From NCBI RefSeq assembly GCF_902148855.1, contig NC_043959.1:15254290-15318289 (forward strand): a stretch of DNA of 64,000 bases, given 5' to 3'. Of the stretch, positions 20,101 to 30,733 are shown piece after piece (within the stretch, counting starts at the first letter, position 1; every line of letters starts with the position of its first letter). The position numbers and the translations under genes were made by a program. The notes beneath the pieces are model-generated. The model ran no database searches. It was not told where the DNA came from and saw only the letters and a list, made by a program, of their open reading frames with translations. This stretch comes from Sphaeramia orbicularis. Its lineage: Eukaryota > Chordata > Actinopteri > Kurtiformes > Apogonidae.

Positions 20101-22854
20101 GTCTCCTCTAGTCCATCTAATGTAATCAGTCTAATCTAATGTAAAACACGGCTCAACATTTAATTTGTAGTTGAATGGAAGACACGGCAGCCACCTTTGT
20201 AGATTCTGGACAGTGACTGGTCAATACAGCTGTCAATCACATTTTCTATCATCAAATAAAGCGAGGTGATCAGCAGATGAACTCAGTCTACTGTCTATCA
20301 TTCCATACAGTGTGTGTGTGTGTGTTTCTAGTGTTCATTGTCAGTGACTGGGTTCTGGTCTGGTTCTGCAGGGTTCCCTCAACACATACAGGTTCTGCGA
20401 CAACGTGTGGACGTTCGTCCTGAACGACGTGGAGTTCAGGGAGGTCACCGACCTTGTCAAGGTCGACAAGGTCAAGATCGTCGCCTGTGACGGAAAGAGT
20501 GAGTTGACCTTTGACCCCAGTGTGGTCAGACTAGAACAGGGTAGGGCTGTAACCGTGTCATGGTGTTACGATTCATCAGAATTTTAACCGTCACAGTTAA
20601 TGGTCAAGGCCGCCAAAACCCCTCTGATAAAATACAGTAGATGAAGAACCAAAGACACACCTCTATACGCTTCAGCACTGAACTGAAGCAGCGTCACAGA
20701 AGCTGCATTCAATGTTCCACCAGTGGAAATGACACAGAAGGAACCAGCTTCTTCACAAATTCAGAAAAGCATCATGTATTTATGAATCGTTTTGACCGTA
20801 AATATATTTTTGATGCAGGTTCTCTTTTGTTTTCCTAGAGTTTGTGTTCGCTACCATCATGTACACAGCTTCAATTTAAGCTCCCATCGACCGACCCATT
20901 CACACCAGTGTGTACACAGACGCTTCAGACTGTCAGAGAAGCTTCAGCTTTTACAGACAGACCCTTCAGACTTATACTTGGGGGTGTGGCACAGGGGAGT
21001 TTATACTTGGGTGGGGGAGTGGCACAGGGGGGTTTATACTGGGGGGGGTGGCACAGGGGAGTTTGTACGTGGTGGTGCGGCACGTGGGTTTATACTTGGG
21101 GGGGGGGGGCACTGGGGGGTTTATACTTGGGGGTGTGGCACTAGGGGGTTTATGCTTGGGGGGGGTGGCACGGGGGTTTATACGTGGTGGTGCGGCACGG
21201 GGGTTTGTACTTGGGTGGGGGTGGCACAGGGGTGTTTATACTTGGGGGGGGTGTGGCACAGGGGGGTTTATACTTGGGGGGGTGGCACAGGGGGGTGTAT
21301 ACATGGGGGGTGTGGAACAGGGGGGTTTATACCTGGGGGTGTGGAACAGGGGGTTTATACTTGGGGGGGGGGGGGGGGGGGGGTAGAATAGGGGGGTGTA
21401 TACGTGGGGGTGTGGCACTGGGGGGGTTTATACTTGGGGGTGTGTGGCACTGGGGGGGTTTATACTTGGGGGGGGGGGGGGGGGGGGGCGTGGCACAGGG
21501 GGGTGTATACGTGGGGGTGTGGCACAGGGGGGTGTATATGTGGGGGGTGTGGAACAGGGGGGTTTATACTTGGGGAGGTGTGGCACAGGTGGTTTATACT
21601 TGGGGAGGTGTGGCACAGGGGGGTTTATTCTTGGGGGGGGTGGCACAGGGGAGTTTATACTTGGGGGTGTGGCACTGGGGAGTTTATACTTGGGGGGATG
21701 TGGTACAGGGGGGGTTTATACGTGGGGGGTGTGGCATAGGGGGGTTTATACGTGGGGGGTGTGGCATAGGGGGGTTTATTCTTGGGGGTGGGGTGGGGGG
21801 TGGCACAGGGGGGTTTATACTTGGGGGTGTGGCACAGACTTTACCCCCAAGTATAAGCCCTGTACAATAATGGTAGTGGTGGTGAAACACTGGTGAATTC
21901 TGTGATGATAATCATAACACCAAACTCTGTAATGGTTCCATCCTTAGAACAGGGGTGTCAAACATGTGGCTCATGGTTCAAAACCAGCCGTCAGAAGGTC
22001 CGATCAGGACCAAGGGATGAATGGGTCACATACCATTATTTAACCTGTTATTAAATATATTTAACCTGTTATTAAATAATATGTAGCCTGTTATTAAATA
22101 ATATTTAACCTGATATTAAATAGATTTTGCCTGTTATTAAATATATCTAACCTGTTATTAAATATTTGCTGTAGATCTTCTGTAGAAGTTTGAATGTGCT
22201 TGGATTCACGAGGCCCTGTTGAAATGGCACTTTGACTTTTTACATGAAAACAAAGACAAAAATGTGTTATTCTATTGTTGTATTTCTGTAGGTATTGTTC
22301 TATTGTTATTGTTCTATAGTTACTGTTCTATTGTTATATTTCTGTAGTTATCGTTTTATTGTTATTGTTCTATAGTTAGTGTTCTATTGTTATATTTCTA
22401 TAGTTATTCTTCTATTATTATTCTTCTTTTGTTCTATTGTCATGAGTCCATTGCTCTTAATTTTCTTTGTGGTTTGACTTTTCTGGTTGTTCAGGTTATT
22501 TACATTTTCATTATGTAATTTTACTGTTTTTGACTGGTTCTAGGTTATTATGGTTCTGGTCCAGTTTAGATCATACTGGTCTGAATGTGGAACCTGAACC
22601 TTGGATTGGTTCTGGTCCAGTTTAGATCATACTGGTCTGAATGTGGAACCTGAACCTTGGATTGGTTCTAGGTTATTATGGTTCTGGTCCAGCTTACATG
22701 ACTTTGACCCCCCCTGTATATTAGATGTTTCAGGTTCATCCTAAACTCAGCTTCCGTCCATTTATTTACCGTACTGCCACAGGTTCTGTTGGTGTTCTAA
22801 CAGGTTTGTGTGTTCTCTTCCTTTTCAGATTCGGGCTCCAACGCTGCAGAGTGA
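17185..22854 (+). CDS. gtf2a2: General transcription factor IIA subunit 2 (TFIIA gamma), 4 coding exons
   Basis: Encodes the small TFIIA subunit, a nuclear protein that pairs with TFIIA alpha/beta and holds TBP on the TATA region for RNA polymerase II initiation. Coding exons are 17185-17256, 19667-19771, 20372-20498 and 22829-22854 (stop TGA 22852-22854), each with GT/AG borders. Together they give exactly 109 residues, the length of the human protein. The product starts [20 protein letters not shown] and ends DGKNSGSNAAE. Residues 1-50 match the N-terminal helical bundle ([17 protein letters not shown]) and 55-109 the beta-barrel part ([33 protein letters not shown]). I see no defect. Introns 1 and 3 carry a transposon and a G-rich minisatellite. 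The gene converges with slc2a4rg. Identification is very secure. Confidence 0.98.
18336..19588. mobile_element. DNA transposon in gtf2a2 intron 1 (Harbinger-like ends)
   Basis: The left end CCAGGGGCCTCATGTACAAA and the right end, the complement of CCAGGGGCCTCATGTATAAA, are inverted copies. The 1.25-kb interior is not tandemly repetitive and contains no recognised transposase. A clear target duplication was not found, so PIF/Harbinger is only a guess from the end sequence. Confidence 0.65.
20970..21836 (+). repeat. G-rich ~29-bp minisatellite in gtf2a2 intron 3
   Basis: About 29 copies of a unit reading GTGGCACAGGGGGGTTTATA followed by CTTGGGGG. The sense strand is extremely G-rich, with runs up to about 22 G (21363-21382 and 21470-21488). 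Open frames of 100-228 codons through it are artefacts. The array ends at 21843-21862 with a partial unit in inverted orientation (ACCCCCAAGTATAAGCCCTG). Confidence 0.95.
21950..22730. mobile_element. hAT MITE remnant in gtf2a2 intron 3
   Basis: Begins CAGGGGTGTCAAACATGTGG, the left terminus of the family typed at 10454-11157. Inside are expanded AT-rich micro-repeats (TTATTAAATATATTTAACC at 22040-22160 and TTGTTCTATAGTTA at 22270-22430) and the family phrase GTCTGAATGTGGAACCTG twice (about 22581, 22641). The right terminus is not clear. Confidence 0.65.
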
Positions 22855-23070
22855 ACTCACATGGACCTGGACTGTACATATAATTTATTACAGCAGCGTC
22901 ACAGTCCGACTGGGTTTCAGTCTGTTTGTTTCAGTGTGTTTGTTTGTGTGTTTGTTTCAGTGCGTTTCAGTGCGAGTGTGGGCCGGTCACTGTACCTGCA
23001 GTTCTTTTTTATTATCTCTTTACAGGACATTTCTGTTCAGTTTGTCTTATTATTGAACTGGATCATGTTT

Positions 23071-23076
23071 AATAAA
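23071..23076 (+). promoter_or_regulatory. gtf2a2: gtf2a2 polyadenylation signal AATAAA
   Basis: AATAAA lies 217 bases after the stop codon, followed by a GT-rich stretch (GGTGTTTTAAG, 23096-23106). Cleavage is expected near 23090-23100. Confidence 0.75.
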
Positions 23077-23145
23077 AACTTTATTTAAAACACAGGTGTT
23101 TTAAGTTTCAGTGCGTTTCAGTGTATTTGAAGGTGTGTTTCTTTA

Positions 23146-24112
23146 TAGGTACATCTCAAATATTCAGTATTTTTTTTCACTCGTTTCAGAAAATGAAACC
23201 CATATATTATATAGACTCATTAGACAGAGTGAAATATTTCAAGCCGTTATTTGTTCAAATGTTGATGTTTATGTCTTACAGATAATGAAAAAACAAAATT
23301 CAGTTTCTCAGAAAATTAGAATATTATCAATAAAATCAATTTTTAAAAAAGGAAATTTTAAACATAAATGTCAGTCTTCTGTAAAGTCTGTTCTTTTGTA
23401 TGAACTCAACACTTGGTTGGTTCTACTTTTACATGAAGTCATGCATCAGTGTGTGTTGTCATGGAGGTGATCAGCCTGTGGCACTGCTCAGGTGGAATGG
23501 AAGCCCAGGTTGGTTTGGTAGTGTCCTTCAGCTCATCTGTATTGGCGGATCTGCTGTCTCTGATCTTCAGACCAAACCAGCACTGACTGCGGAAAGTCCA
23601 AAGTCCTCTGTTCAGATGAAAGTACATTTTACATGTCATTTGGAAATCAAGGTCCCAGAGTCTGGAGGAAGAGTGGAGAGGCACAGAGTCCACGTTGAAG
23701 TTCAGTGTGAAGTTTCCACAGTCTTCCATGTCATCTGCTGGTGTTGGTCCACTGTGTTTTCTGAAGTCCACAGTCCACTAGCCCATCTACCAGGACATTT
23801 TAGAACACATCATGCTTCCTTCTGCTGACTGACTTTATGTAGATGCTGATTTCATTTTCCAGCGAGACTTGGCACCTGCCCACACTGCCAAAGATACCAA
23901 AAGCTGATTCAGTGACTCTAGTGTTACTGTGATGGAGCAGAAAACTCACCTGACCTGAACCCCATAGAGAATCTATGGAGGATTGTCCAGAGGAAGATGA
24001 GAGACAGCAGATCCACCAATGCAGATGAGCTGAAGGACACTATCAAACCAACCTGGGCTTCCATTCCACCTGAGCAGTGCCACAGGCGGATCACCTCCAT
24101 GACACCACGCAT
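23146..24112. mobile_element. Rearranged (fold-back) Tc1-type element
   Basis: The left part (23146-23573) has a Tc1-type terminus (GGTACATCTCAAATATTC, TCAGAAAATTAGAATATTA) and the transposase C-terminus on the minus strand. From about 23600 to 24112 transposase sequence is on the plus strand: fragments include GNQGPRVWRKSGEA and SPDLNPIENLWRIVQRKMRD. The C-terminal region therefore occurs twice as inverted arms (about 23456-23573 and 23993-24108) with about 90% identity. Frames are broken by stops and shifts and the right terminus is missing, so the copy is dead. It starts only about 50 bases after the gtf2a2 polyadenylation region. Confidence 0.85.
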
Positions 24113-24340
24113 TGTCCCAGCTGTGATCTGGCCAAAGAACGGCCCATACCTTGGTTTTGGGATGCCCTGCGCTCCAGAACAGTCTGTCAGGAATGTTGGC
24201 GCTTTAGTGGCTCTTCTTCTGACCTCTGCCACCGTCACCGTCATCCACCACCCAACCATGGTTGTCCAGTACACATCCTCACAGATCCTCAGCCTCAACC
24301 TCCATGCACCCCCCCTCACCGGACATTCTGACAACAACAT

Positions 24341-24386
24341 TCTTCTTCTTCTTCTTCTTCTTCTTCTTCTTCTTCTTCTTCTTCTT
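24341..24386. repeat. (CTT)n microsatellite
   Basis: Pure TTC/CTT run of about 46 bases just before the LINE. Confidence 0.95.
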
Positions 24387-24399
24387 CCTTACATCCACC

Positions 24400-26285
24400 C
24401 GTTCTAACTTTATCATCCATTCCGCCGCTGAAAACACTATTCCATCACTCTGGTCCGACAGCACCATGCACCATCCTGGACTCTGCTCCAACCACATCCG
24501 TATATGTCATCTGCGCACTGGTCACATGACCCACTACAACCTCCTCCCCGTTTCAACTTCTGCCACAAGGATTTCTCAACCAAAGCCCCCACGTAAAGCC
24601 TACAAACACTTCACCTCCACCTACTGCACAGCTCTCAACAACGCCCGTACCAACTACTACTGCCAAGTCATACGCTCCAGTTCCACAAACCTCCACCACC
24701 ACCCTGTTCTCCACATGTGCTCAGCTCACCAAACCCAAGGACAACATCTCCTCCACATTCTCTGCAGAAAAATGCAATAACTACCTGTCATTTTTCCACT
24801 CCAAAATCCAAACCATACACATCACACTGAACTCCTCTCTGTCCACTCACTCTCCCCCAGAATCTGGCCTCAACTCACCCTCAAACCACAGTCTTTAATT
24901 CTTTGCCCCCTTATCCCTCTCTGACACCACCAAACTCTTTCTCCACTCCTAAAAGCCTGCATCCCTACTATCAGCCCACTCATCAACAACATCATCAACA
25001 CCTCCCTCAGCTCTGGAACTGCCCCTCCCACTCTCAAACTAGCCACAATTGCACCCCTTCTGAAAAAACCTGGCCTGGACCCTGACAACCTGGACAACTT
25101 CAGACCCATCTCCAATCTCCCCCTACTCTCCAAAATACTGGAAGGCGCCATCATCTCCCAACTCCAACAACATCTTCTCAACTTCCAGCTTTTTGAAACA
25201 TTCCAATCTGGTTTTGGCCCCCACCACAGTACTGAAACAACCCTCCTAAAAGTCTCCAATGACCTCCTCCTCCTCGCCGCTGACTCTGGTTCCCTTTCCA
25301 TCCTCCTCCTAGACCTCAGTGCTGCATATGACACCATCGACCACACTGTCCTCCTCCACCATTTACAATCCATGGGCACATCTGGCACAGCTCTCTCCTG
25401 GTTCTTCTCCTACCTCTCCGGCTGCCATCACTACATCTCCATCAACAACGTCCAATCTCACACCTTCCCTGTCACAACCGGTGTCCCCCAAGGTTCGGTG
25501 CTTGGGCCCCTCCTCTTCATCATCTACATGTTACCCCTTGGACACATCATCCGTCACCATGGACTTCATTTCCACTGCTACGCCGACGATACCCAGGTTT
25601 ACATCTCCACCAAATCCATGTCCTCAGTTCTTGTCTCCACCATCACACACTGTCTGTCTGATGTCCAAACCTGGATGGATCAGAACTGACTCAAACTCAA
25701 CAGCAGTAAAACAGAACTTCTCATCATTGGTCCCAAAGTTCTCCTCCCCTCAGCTCAGAACATCTCCCTCCTCATCGATGGTCACACAGGTGACCCCTCC
25801 TCTTCTGTACGCAACCTCGGTTTTATCATGGACTCCACCCTCTCATTCAAAACCCACTTAAGTCACATCATTAAAACATCCTTTTTCCACCTCTGAAACA
25901 CCACCCATCTCCCCTCCTCCCTCTGTCAATCTGCTGCTGAAATCCTTCACACATTCATTTCCTGGTCTGCCCTCCTCCCATCTCCAAAAACTGAACTATA
26001 TCCAGAACTCTGCCACCCCCCTCCTCACTCACACCCACTCCACAGACCCCCCCCCCCCCATTCTCAAACAGGTCCACTGGGTTAGTCCATACCAGACCTC
26101 ATCCAATACAAGCTCCTCCTCCTCCACACCTACTAGTCCCTCCTTACTCTGGCCCCTCCCTATCTCACCCATCTCCTTCAGCAGCACTACCTGCCCCCCC
26201 GCCTCAGATCAGCCAGCACCAACCTCCTCACCCCCACCACTACAATAAAACACCGGACCTCGGGGGTTCGAGCCTTCGCTGCAGC
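24400..26285 (+). pseudogene. L2-like LINE fragment (reverse transcriptase)
   Basis: The frame open from about 24940 to 25686 encodes the core of a non-LTR reverse transcriptase without a start codon: FRPISNLPLLSKILEG, the catalytic-Asp motif LLLDLSAAYDTIDH (about 25303), GVPQGSVLGPLLF (about 25482) and YADDTQVY (about 25577), spaced as in the L2/CR1 group. A TGA at 25687-25689 interrupts QN*LKLNSSKTELL; the frame continues to about 25895, after which it is lost, ending near a GVRAFAAA-like motif at 26267. Upstream 24400-24940 matches the linker region (FTSTYCTALNNARTNYY) in another frame. No endonuclease domain was found, so the copy is 5' truncated and inactive. Confidence 0.85.
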
Positions 26286-26289
26286 TTTT

Positions 26290-27560
26290 TGTGCAGATTT
26301 ATAGAGGAAAAAAAGTGGAAAAAATACTGAAATGATGATTCTATATCAGTTTTTACAAGGACATTTTTACCTTGAGGCCAGTAAATTAAATTAACACTAG
26401 TTGTATTTAGTGTCAAAGGGTTAAAAAAAAAAACGTCCAAACTTTAAGAGTTTAGTCACATCAAACAGAAGAAACAAAGCAGAGAAAGTTGATATGAGTT
26501 TATTTCAACATCAGGTTTGACCTCGTGTATAAAAGAGTGCATCTTAAAAAACAAACAAACACTGGAACGATTACAACGATCAACATGTACATGGTTGAAT
26601 TTTTAGTTTATGTTCCGGACAAAAACGGAACATAAATGAAGCCTAAAGTGCCCACAGTCTGCCTCTGAGGCTTCAGGAAGACGGAGCAGAAATGTATAAA
26701 AATAGACTGTCTATAGTTCAGTGTCAAACATCTTGGACTGGACATCTAAGTCGTGTGACCCCAGGTTCCACATTCACACCAACAGGATCTAAAGTGGACC
26801 AGAACCAGGACAAGAACAGCACAAGAACCTACAATAATGACAAATACAGACTGTGTTTTACAGTGAAAACAGTCAAAGTACATGATAAAAATGACAAACT
26901 ATCCTTGAGAAATGTCAAAAACAGGAACGAACTGAAATGTATTCAGAAAAATAAGTGCAATTAGGATTTACAAATAAACAAAACATTTAGTACTTTGGAG
27001 AAATTTGACAAACATGAGCACCATTAACAGAAAAAAATAACAAAAAATGAAGAAATATGAACAAAATAAAGAATAGGAAGAACAAAATATGACAAAAATA
27101 AACGAAAAAAAAAAAGCCAGCACATATGATCGAATTAATCAATAACAAGAACAAACATTTAGTACAAATCCAACAAACACACAGAACATTTAGTTGGATT
27201 CTGTTGGTTCTATTGGTTCTGTTGGTTTTGTTGGATTCTGTTGGTTCTATTGGATTCTGTAGGTTCTATTGGATTCTGTTGGTTCTGTACATTGGTTTAA
27301 CAGTCTGGTTTATTCCAGTTCTATATGTAAAGTGTCATGAGGTAACTTTTGTTTTGATTTGGCCTTATTTAAATAAAACTGGATTGATTGATTGATTGAT
27401 TGATTTGCCTTCAGTCTGAACGTAGCCTATGTTCTGATTGTTCTGGTTCTGACCCACTTTAGATCGTACTGGTCTGAATGTGGAACCTGAACTAAAGTGA
27501 CTCATATCTTCCGTCATAAATTCGTCCATGTGCTGGATCGGACCCTTTGGTTCAGGTCCA
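26290..27560. other. AT-rich spacer with hAT MITE fragments
   Basis: No exon is seen. Family phrases of the hAT MITE occur at about 26764-26805 (reverse sense) and 27450-27495. A 20-bp-period tandem repeat TTGGTTCTATTGGATTCTG occupies 27190-27295, and (ATTG)n follows at 27381-27402. Confidence 0.6.
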
Positions 27561-27734
27561 TGGGCCTTATGTTGGACGTCCTGCAGGAGGTTCTATAGAC
27601 ACGAGAAACGGCTTCTGCTTCCAAAGACATGACGTCTGAACCCGACGGACGACCACATCAACAGAGAGTTTAGTTCCGTTAACGTTTGACAACAACGAGT
27701 TAATAAATGGAGCTGAAGTGCATCTGAACACAGA

Positions 27735-27877
27735 TGGTCTGTACAAGCCTCTGAACGCACCACGTAATACCGGCAGTCCGTACAAGCTTCTGAAAGCACC
27801 ACGTAACACCGGTGGTCCGTACAAGCCTCCGAATGCACCATGTAACACCGATGGTCCATCCAAGCCTCTGACTGCAC
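27735..27877. repeat. 42-bp tandem repeat
   Basis: Three and a half copies of a 42-bp unit (GTCCGTACAAGCTTCTGAAA then GCACCACGTAACACCGGTG). Being a multiple of 3 it yields 14-residue protein repeats on both strands, without further support for a gene. Confidence 0.85.
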
Positions 27878-28013
27878 CCTTTTTTGACATGAACCTGTTC
27901 CTGAAGACGCTTTGGACCGTGTGACCTGAAGGTGAAGGTTAAAGTTTAAAGCTGTGTCACATCACGTTCAGACAGAAATAAAAAAAAATGCATCGTCAAA
28001 CATTCAGGAGAAT

Positions 28014-28390
28014 ACTGCTGCCTTCGGGTGCTGTCAGGAAGATGATTATCTCCACTAGTCAATTCAAAATTACAAGTGCGTTGTGTTCAAGTGCTTTTGT
28101 TGGCGTAGTGAAATGCTACTAGGGGTTTTTTTTGTAATTTTTTTTCTCAAATTGTGCAAAGTATATATGTGCCAAATCATCAGCTGACAGCAGCAGAAGA
28201 TTAATAAAACCCCCGTTTGTTTACCTTTGGCTGTGAATTGCTCATCGCTCTGTGCCATGTTGAAAAGGTCAAAGGTCATTTTCATCTTCATTTTACCCAG
28301 TTCTTGAGTGGAAATACGACGCCAGGGGGCGTTTTCCACTTCATAACTAGTATTTATCATAATTCCCCTTGCACGTGAAGGCAGCATAAA
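28014..28390. mobile_element. Possible MITE with TGCTGCCTTC ends
   Basis: The left end TGCTGCCTTCGGGTGCTGT and right end (complement TTTATGCTGCCTTCACGTGC) share inverted TGCTGCCTTC. No target duplication was confirmed and no protein is encoded. Confidence 0.5.
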
Positions 28391-28885
28391 ACTTATTATC
28401 GTTACCGTGGTGTTGGTGAGTTTCAACTAAATAACACGCGGAAACGCCACTGTTGTAGTCAGATCTAAAGCCCAGATCAGGGTTCAGAGTAGCAACAAAA
28501 CCCCCGAAAACGTTCATCTACATCTGAAAAGTTCAAGCCACTGCAACCACAGGTTATGGAATCTGCAGCATGATGGAGGAGGCTGCTGGTGAGTTCCTAC
28601 ACCCAGCTGAGGGCCTGAAACTCCCACATGTATTCATGAAGGAGCTGAGGTTCCACAACATCCACTTGGACAATTATCAGAGACAACCATCAAAACAGAT
28701 GAAAGACTGAGAAAACCCACCATCAGCCCCAGGTCTGGACCCAGGATGTGGAGACTGATGTCAATGTGGACCTTCTACTGGGGGTCTGATCCAGACCGGT
28801 CCTGGACCAGGTTCTTGTCCCATCCCTACTGATGGATCACATCATCTATTACGACTCGCTGAGTAACAGAACAAATCAACAGGAC

Positions 28886-28891
28886 TTTATT
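28886..28891 (-). promoter_or_regulatory. slc2a4rg: Likely slc2a4rg polyadenylation signal
   Basis: AATAAA on the minus strand 540 bases downstream of the slc2a4rg stop. A single clean hexamer in otherwise unique sequence. Confidence 0.5.
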
Positions 28892-29084
28892 TACACCCTG
28901 GGCTTTACACACTCTCCTAAACTCAGCTGAGTTCTGTGTTGCTATGGCAACCGTCGCCATCCTGTTCTGCCAACGTGACATGAACGAAGCATCGAGAGTC
29001 AAACCCCTTCATGGTCCAACCCCAGCCGGAGTGTTGCCATGGTTACCAGTAGTTTTTGGAACAAGCTGAAAAAGAGCCTGACTC

Positions 29085-29255
29085 AGAGGGTCAAAGGTCA
29101 CATGTTCGTAGCTGCCCCCGTTGGTTAAACAGATGCAGGTTCATTAAAGGTCACATGATTGTAGCTGCCCCCATTGGTTAAACAGACACAGGGTGGTCAA
29201 AGGTCACATGGTCGTAGCTGCCCCCGTTGGTTAAACAGAAACAGGTTCATTAAGA
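29085..29255. repeat. ~62-bp repeat in the slc2a4rg 3' UTR
   Basis: Three copies of a unit containing AAAGGTCACATG and GTAGCTGCCCCCGTTGGTTA. Each has an AGGTCA nuclear-receptor-type half-site. It would lie in the 3' UTR if the polyadenylation signal at 28886 is used. Confidence 0.8.
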
Positions 29256-29430
29256 TGACGGCATCAACAAAATACAACGAATGGAAAATACTTCTATCAA
29301 ATGTAGAAAGAAGAGGAGAGTGAAAAAAACATGTCTGTACAGAGTAAAAAAACATCCACCAGGTGGAGCTGAGGTCCAGGTCCAAGTCCAGGTCCAGGTC
29401 CAGGTCTAGATCCAGGTGTGTGGATCCAGT

Positions 29431-30693
29431 TCAGTCCAGGAAGCGTTGGCAGGCCTTCTTCCATCGACAGGCTGTGCACCACTGCTCCCTGTGTTCGATA
29501 CCGTAGACTTTACGACACTTCTTGGCTTCACCGCGAACCCTCCTGGAAAGGAAAGAAAAGGAAATAAAAGGAAAGACAAGAAAAGAAAAAAGGAAAGAAA
29601 AGAATAGAAAAGGGAAAGGAAAGGAAAAAGGAGAGAAACAAACAGGAAAGAAACAGAAAGGAAAGGAAAGGAAAGAAAAGGAAAGAAAAAAGGAGAGAAA
29701 CAAAAAGGAAAGAAAGGGAAAGGAAAGGAAAGAAAAGAAAAGAAAAGGAAAGAAAGAAAAGGGAAAGAACAGATGTAGATAGAAGTGTGGTATGAGTTTA
29801 TAGATGTGGTGCGAGTTTATAGAAGTTGTGTTTGTTTATAGATGTACCTGCAGGGGGCACTGTGCTGCTGCAGCCACTGTTCTCCAACGCTGACTGAGCG
29901 GACACGACACGCCAAACCCTGAGGACAGAGAGGTTAAAGGTCAGGGTACGTTACGGCTTTAGTCTGATTAGTGTTTCATCTTTAGTCAAACTAGTACAAA
30001 GCAGAGAACATGTGGATGAGTTCTGGTGTCCATGGTCATTAGAACATTTGAACAACATGAACACTTATTAAACTCTATACATTTAAACATGGACACTTAT
30101 TAAACTCTGTCATTGTTTTATTGTAAAAAAAAACAGTATTTTTATTTATTGCTTTGTGTGTTTGATCACTTTTTGATTCAAACACACACTTTTTTAACAG
30201 GGTTCTTTAAACGCTTCAGTTGTTCTCTTTCACTGTTTGGTTTCGTGGTTCTCCTGGTTCTGAGTTCTCAAATCTCTGCTCGTCTGTCTCCACAGGCTGC
30301 ACTTCCCTCCGTCCACCTGCAGAAGGCAGCACTGCTCCAACACAAACCCAAGGAAAATGTGACCACAAACATGAGGGGGTTTTCCTGCTGAATGAAAACC
30401 ACCAGGGAGGAGTTTTACACACTGGTCTGGTCTGAAACCAGTTCCAACAGGTTCAGAAACAAACAACAGGCTGCACTTGGACTGTGACCGCCACAAAACA
30501 GGAAGTGGATTAAAGAAGGGGATTAAACAAGTGAGTCCAGAAGTAATGAAGTGAGTCCACAAGTGAGTCCCCTAGTGAGTCCACAGAACAGTTACAAACA
30601 CAATAAACCCAACAAACTGAACAGAACCAGAACAGTCACAAACACAACATGAAAAGCACTCAGAGAGCGCAGACCTCCACCAAGGCAAATCAG

Positions 30694-30733
<40 letters not shown>

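Noticed and set aside
20792-21896. Long Gly-rich open frames up to 228 codons
   Set aside because: G-rich minisatellite within a gtf2a2 intron, open in all three frames of the strand.
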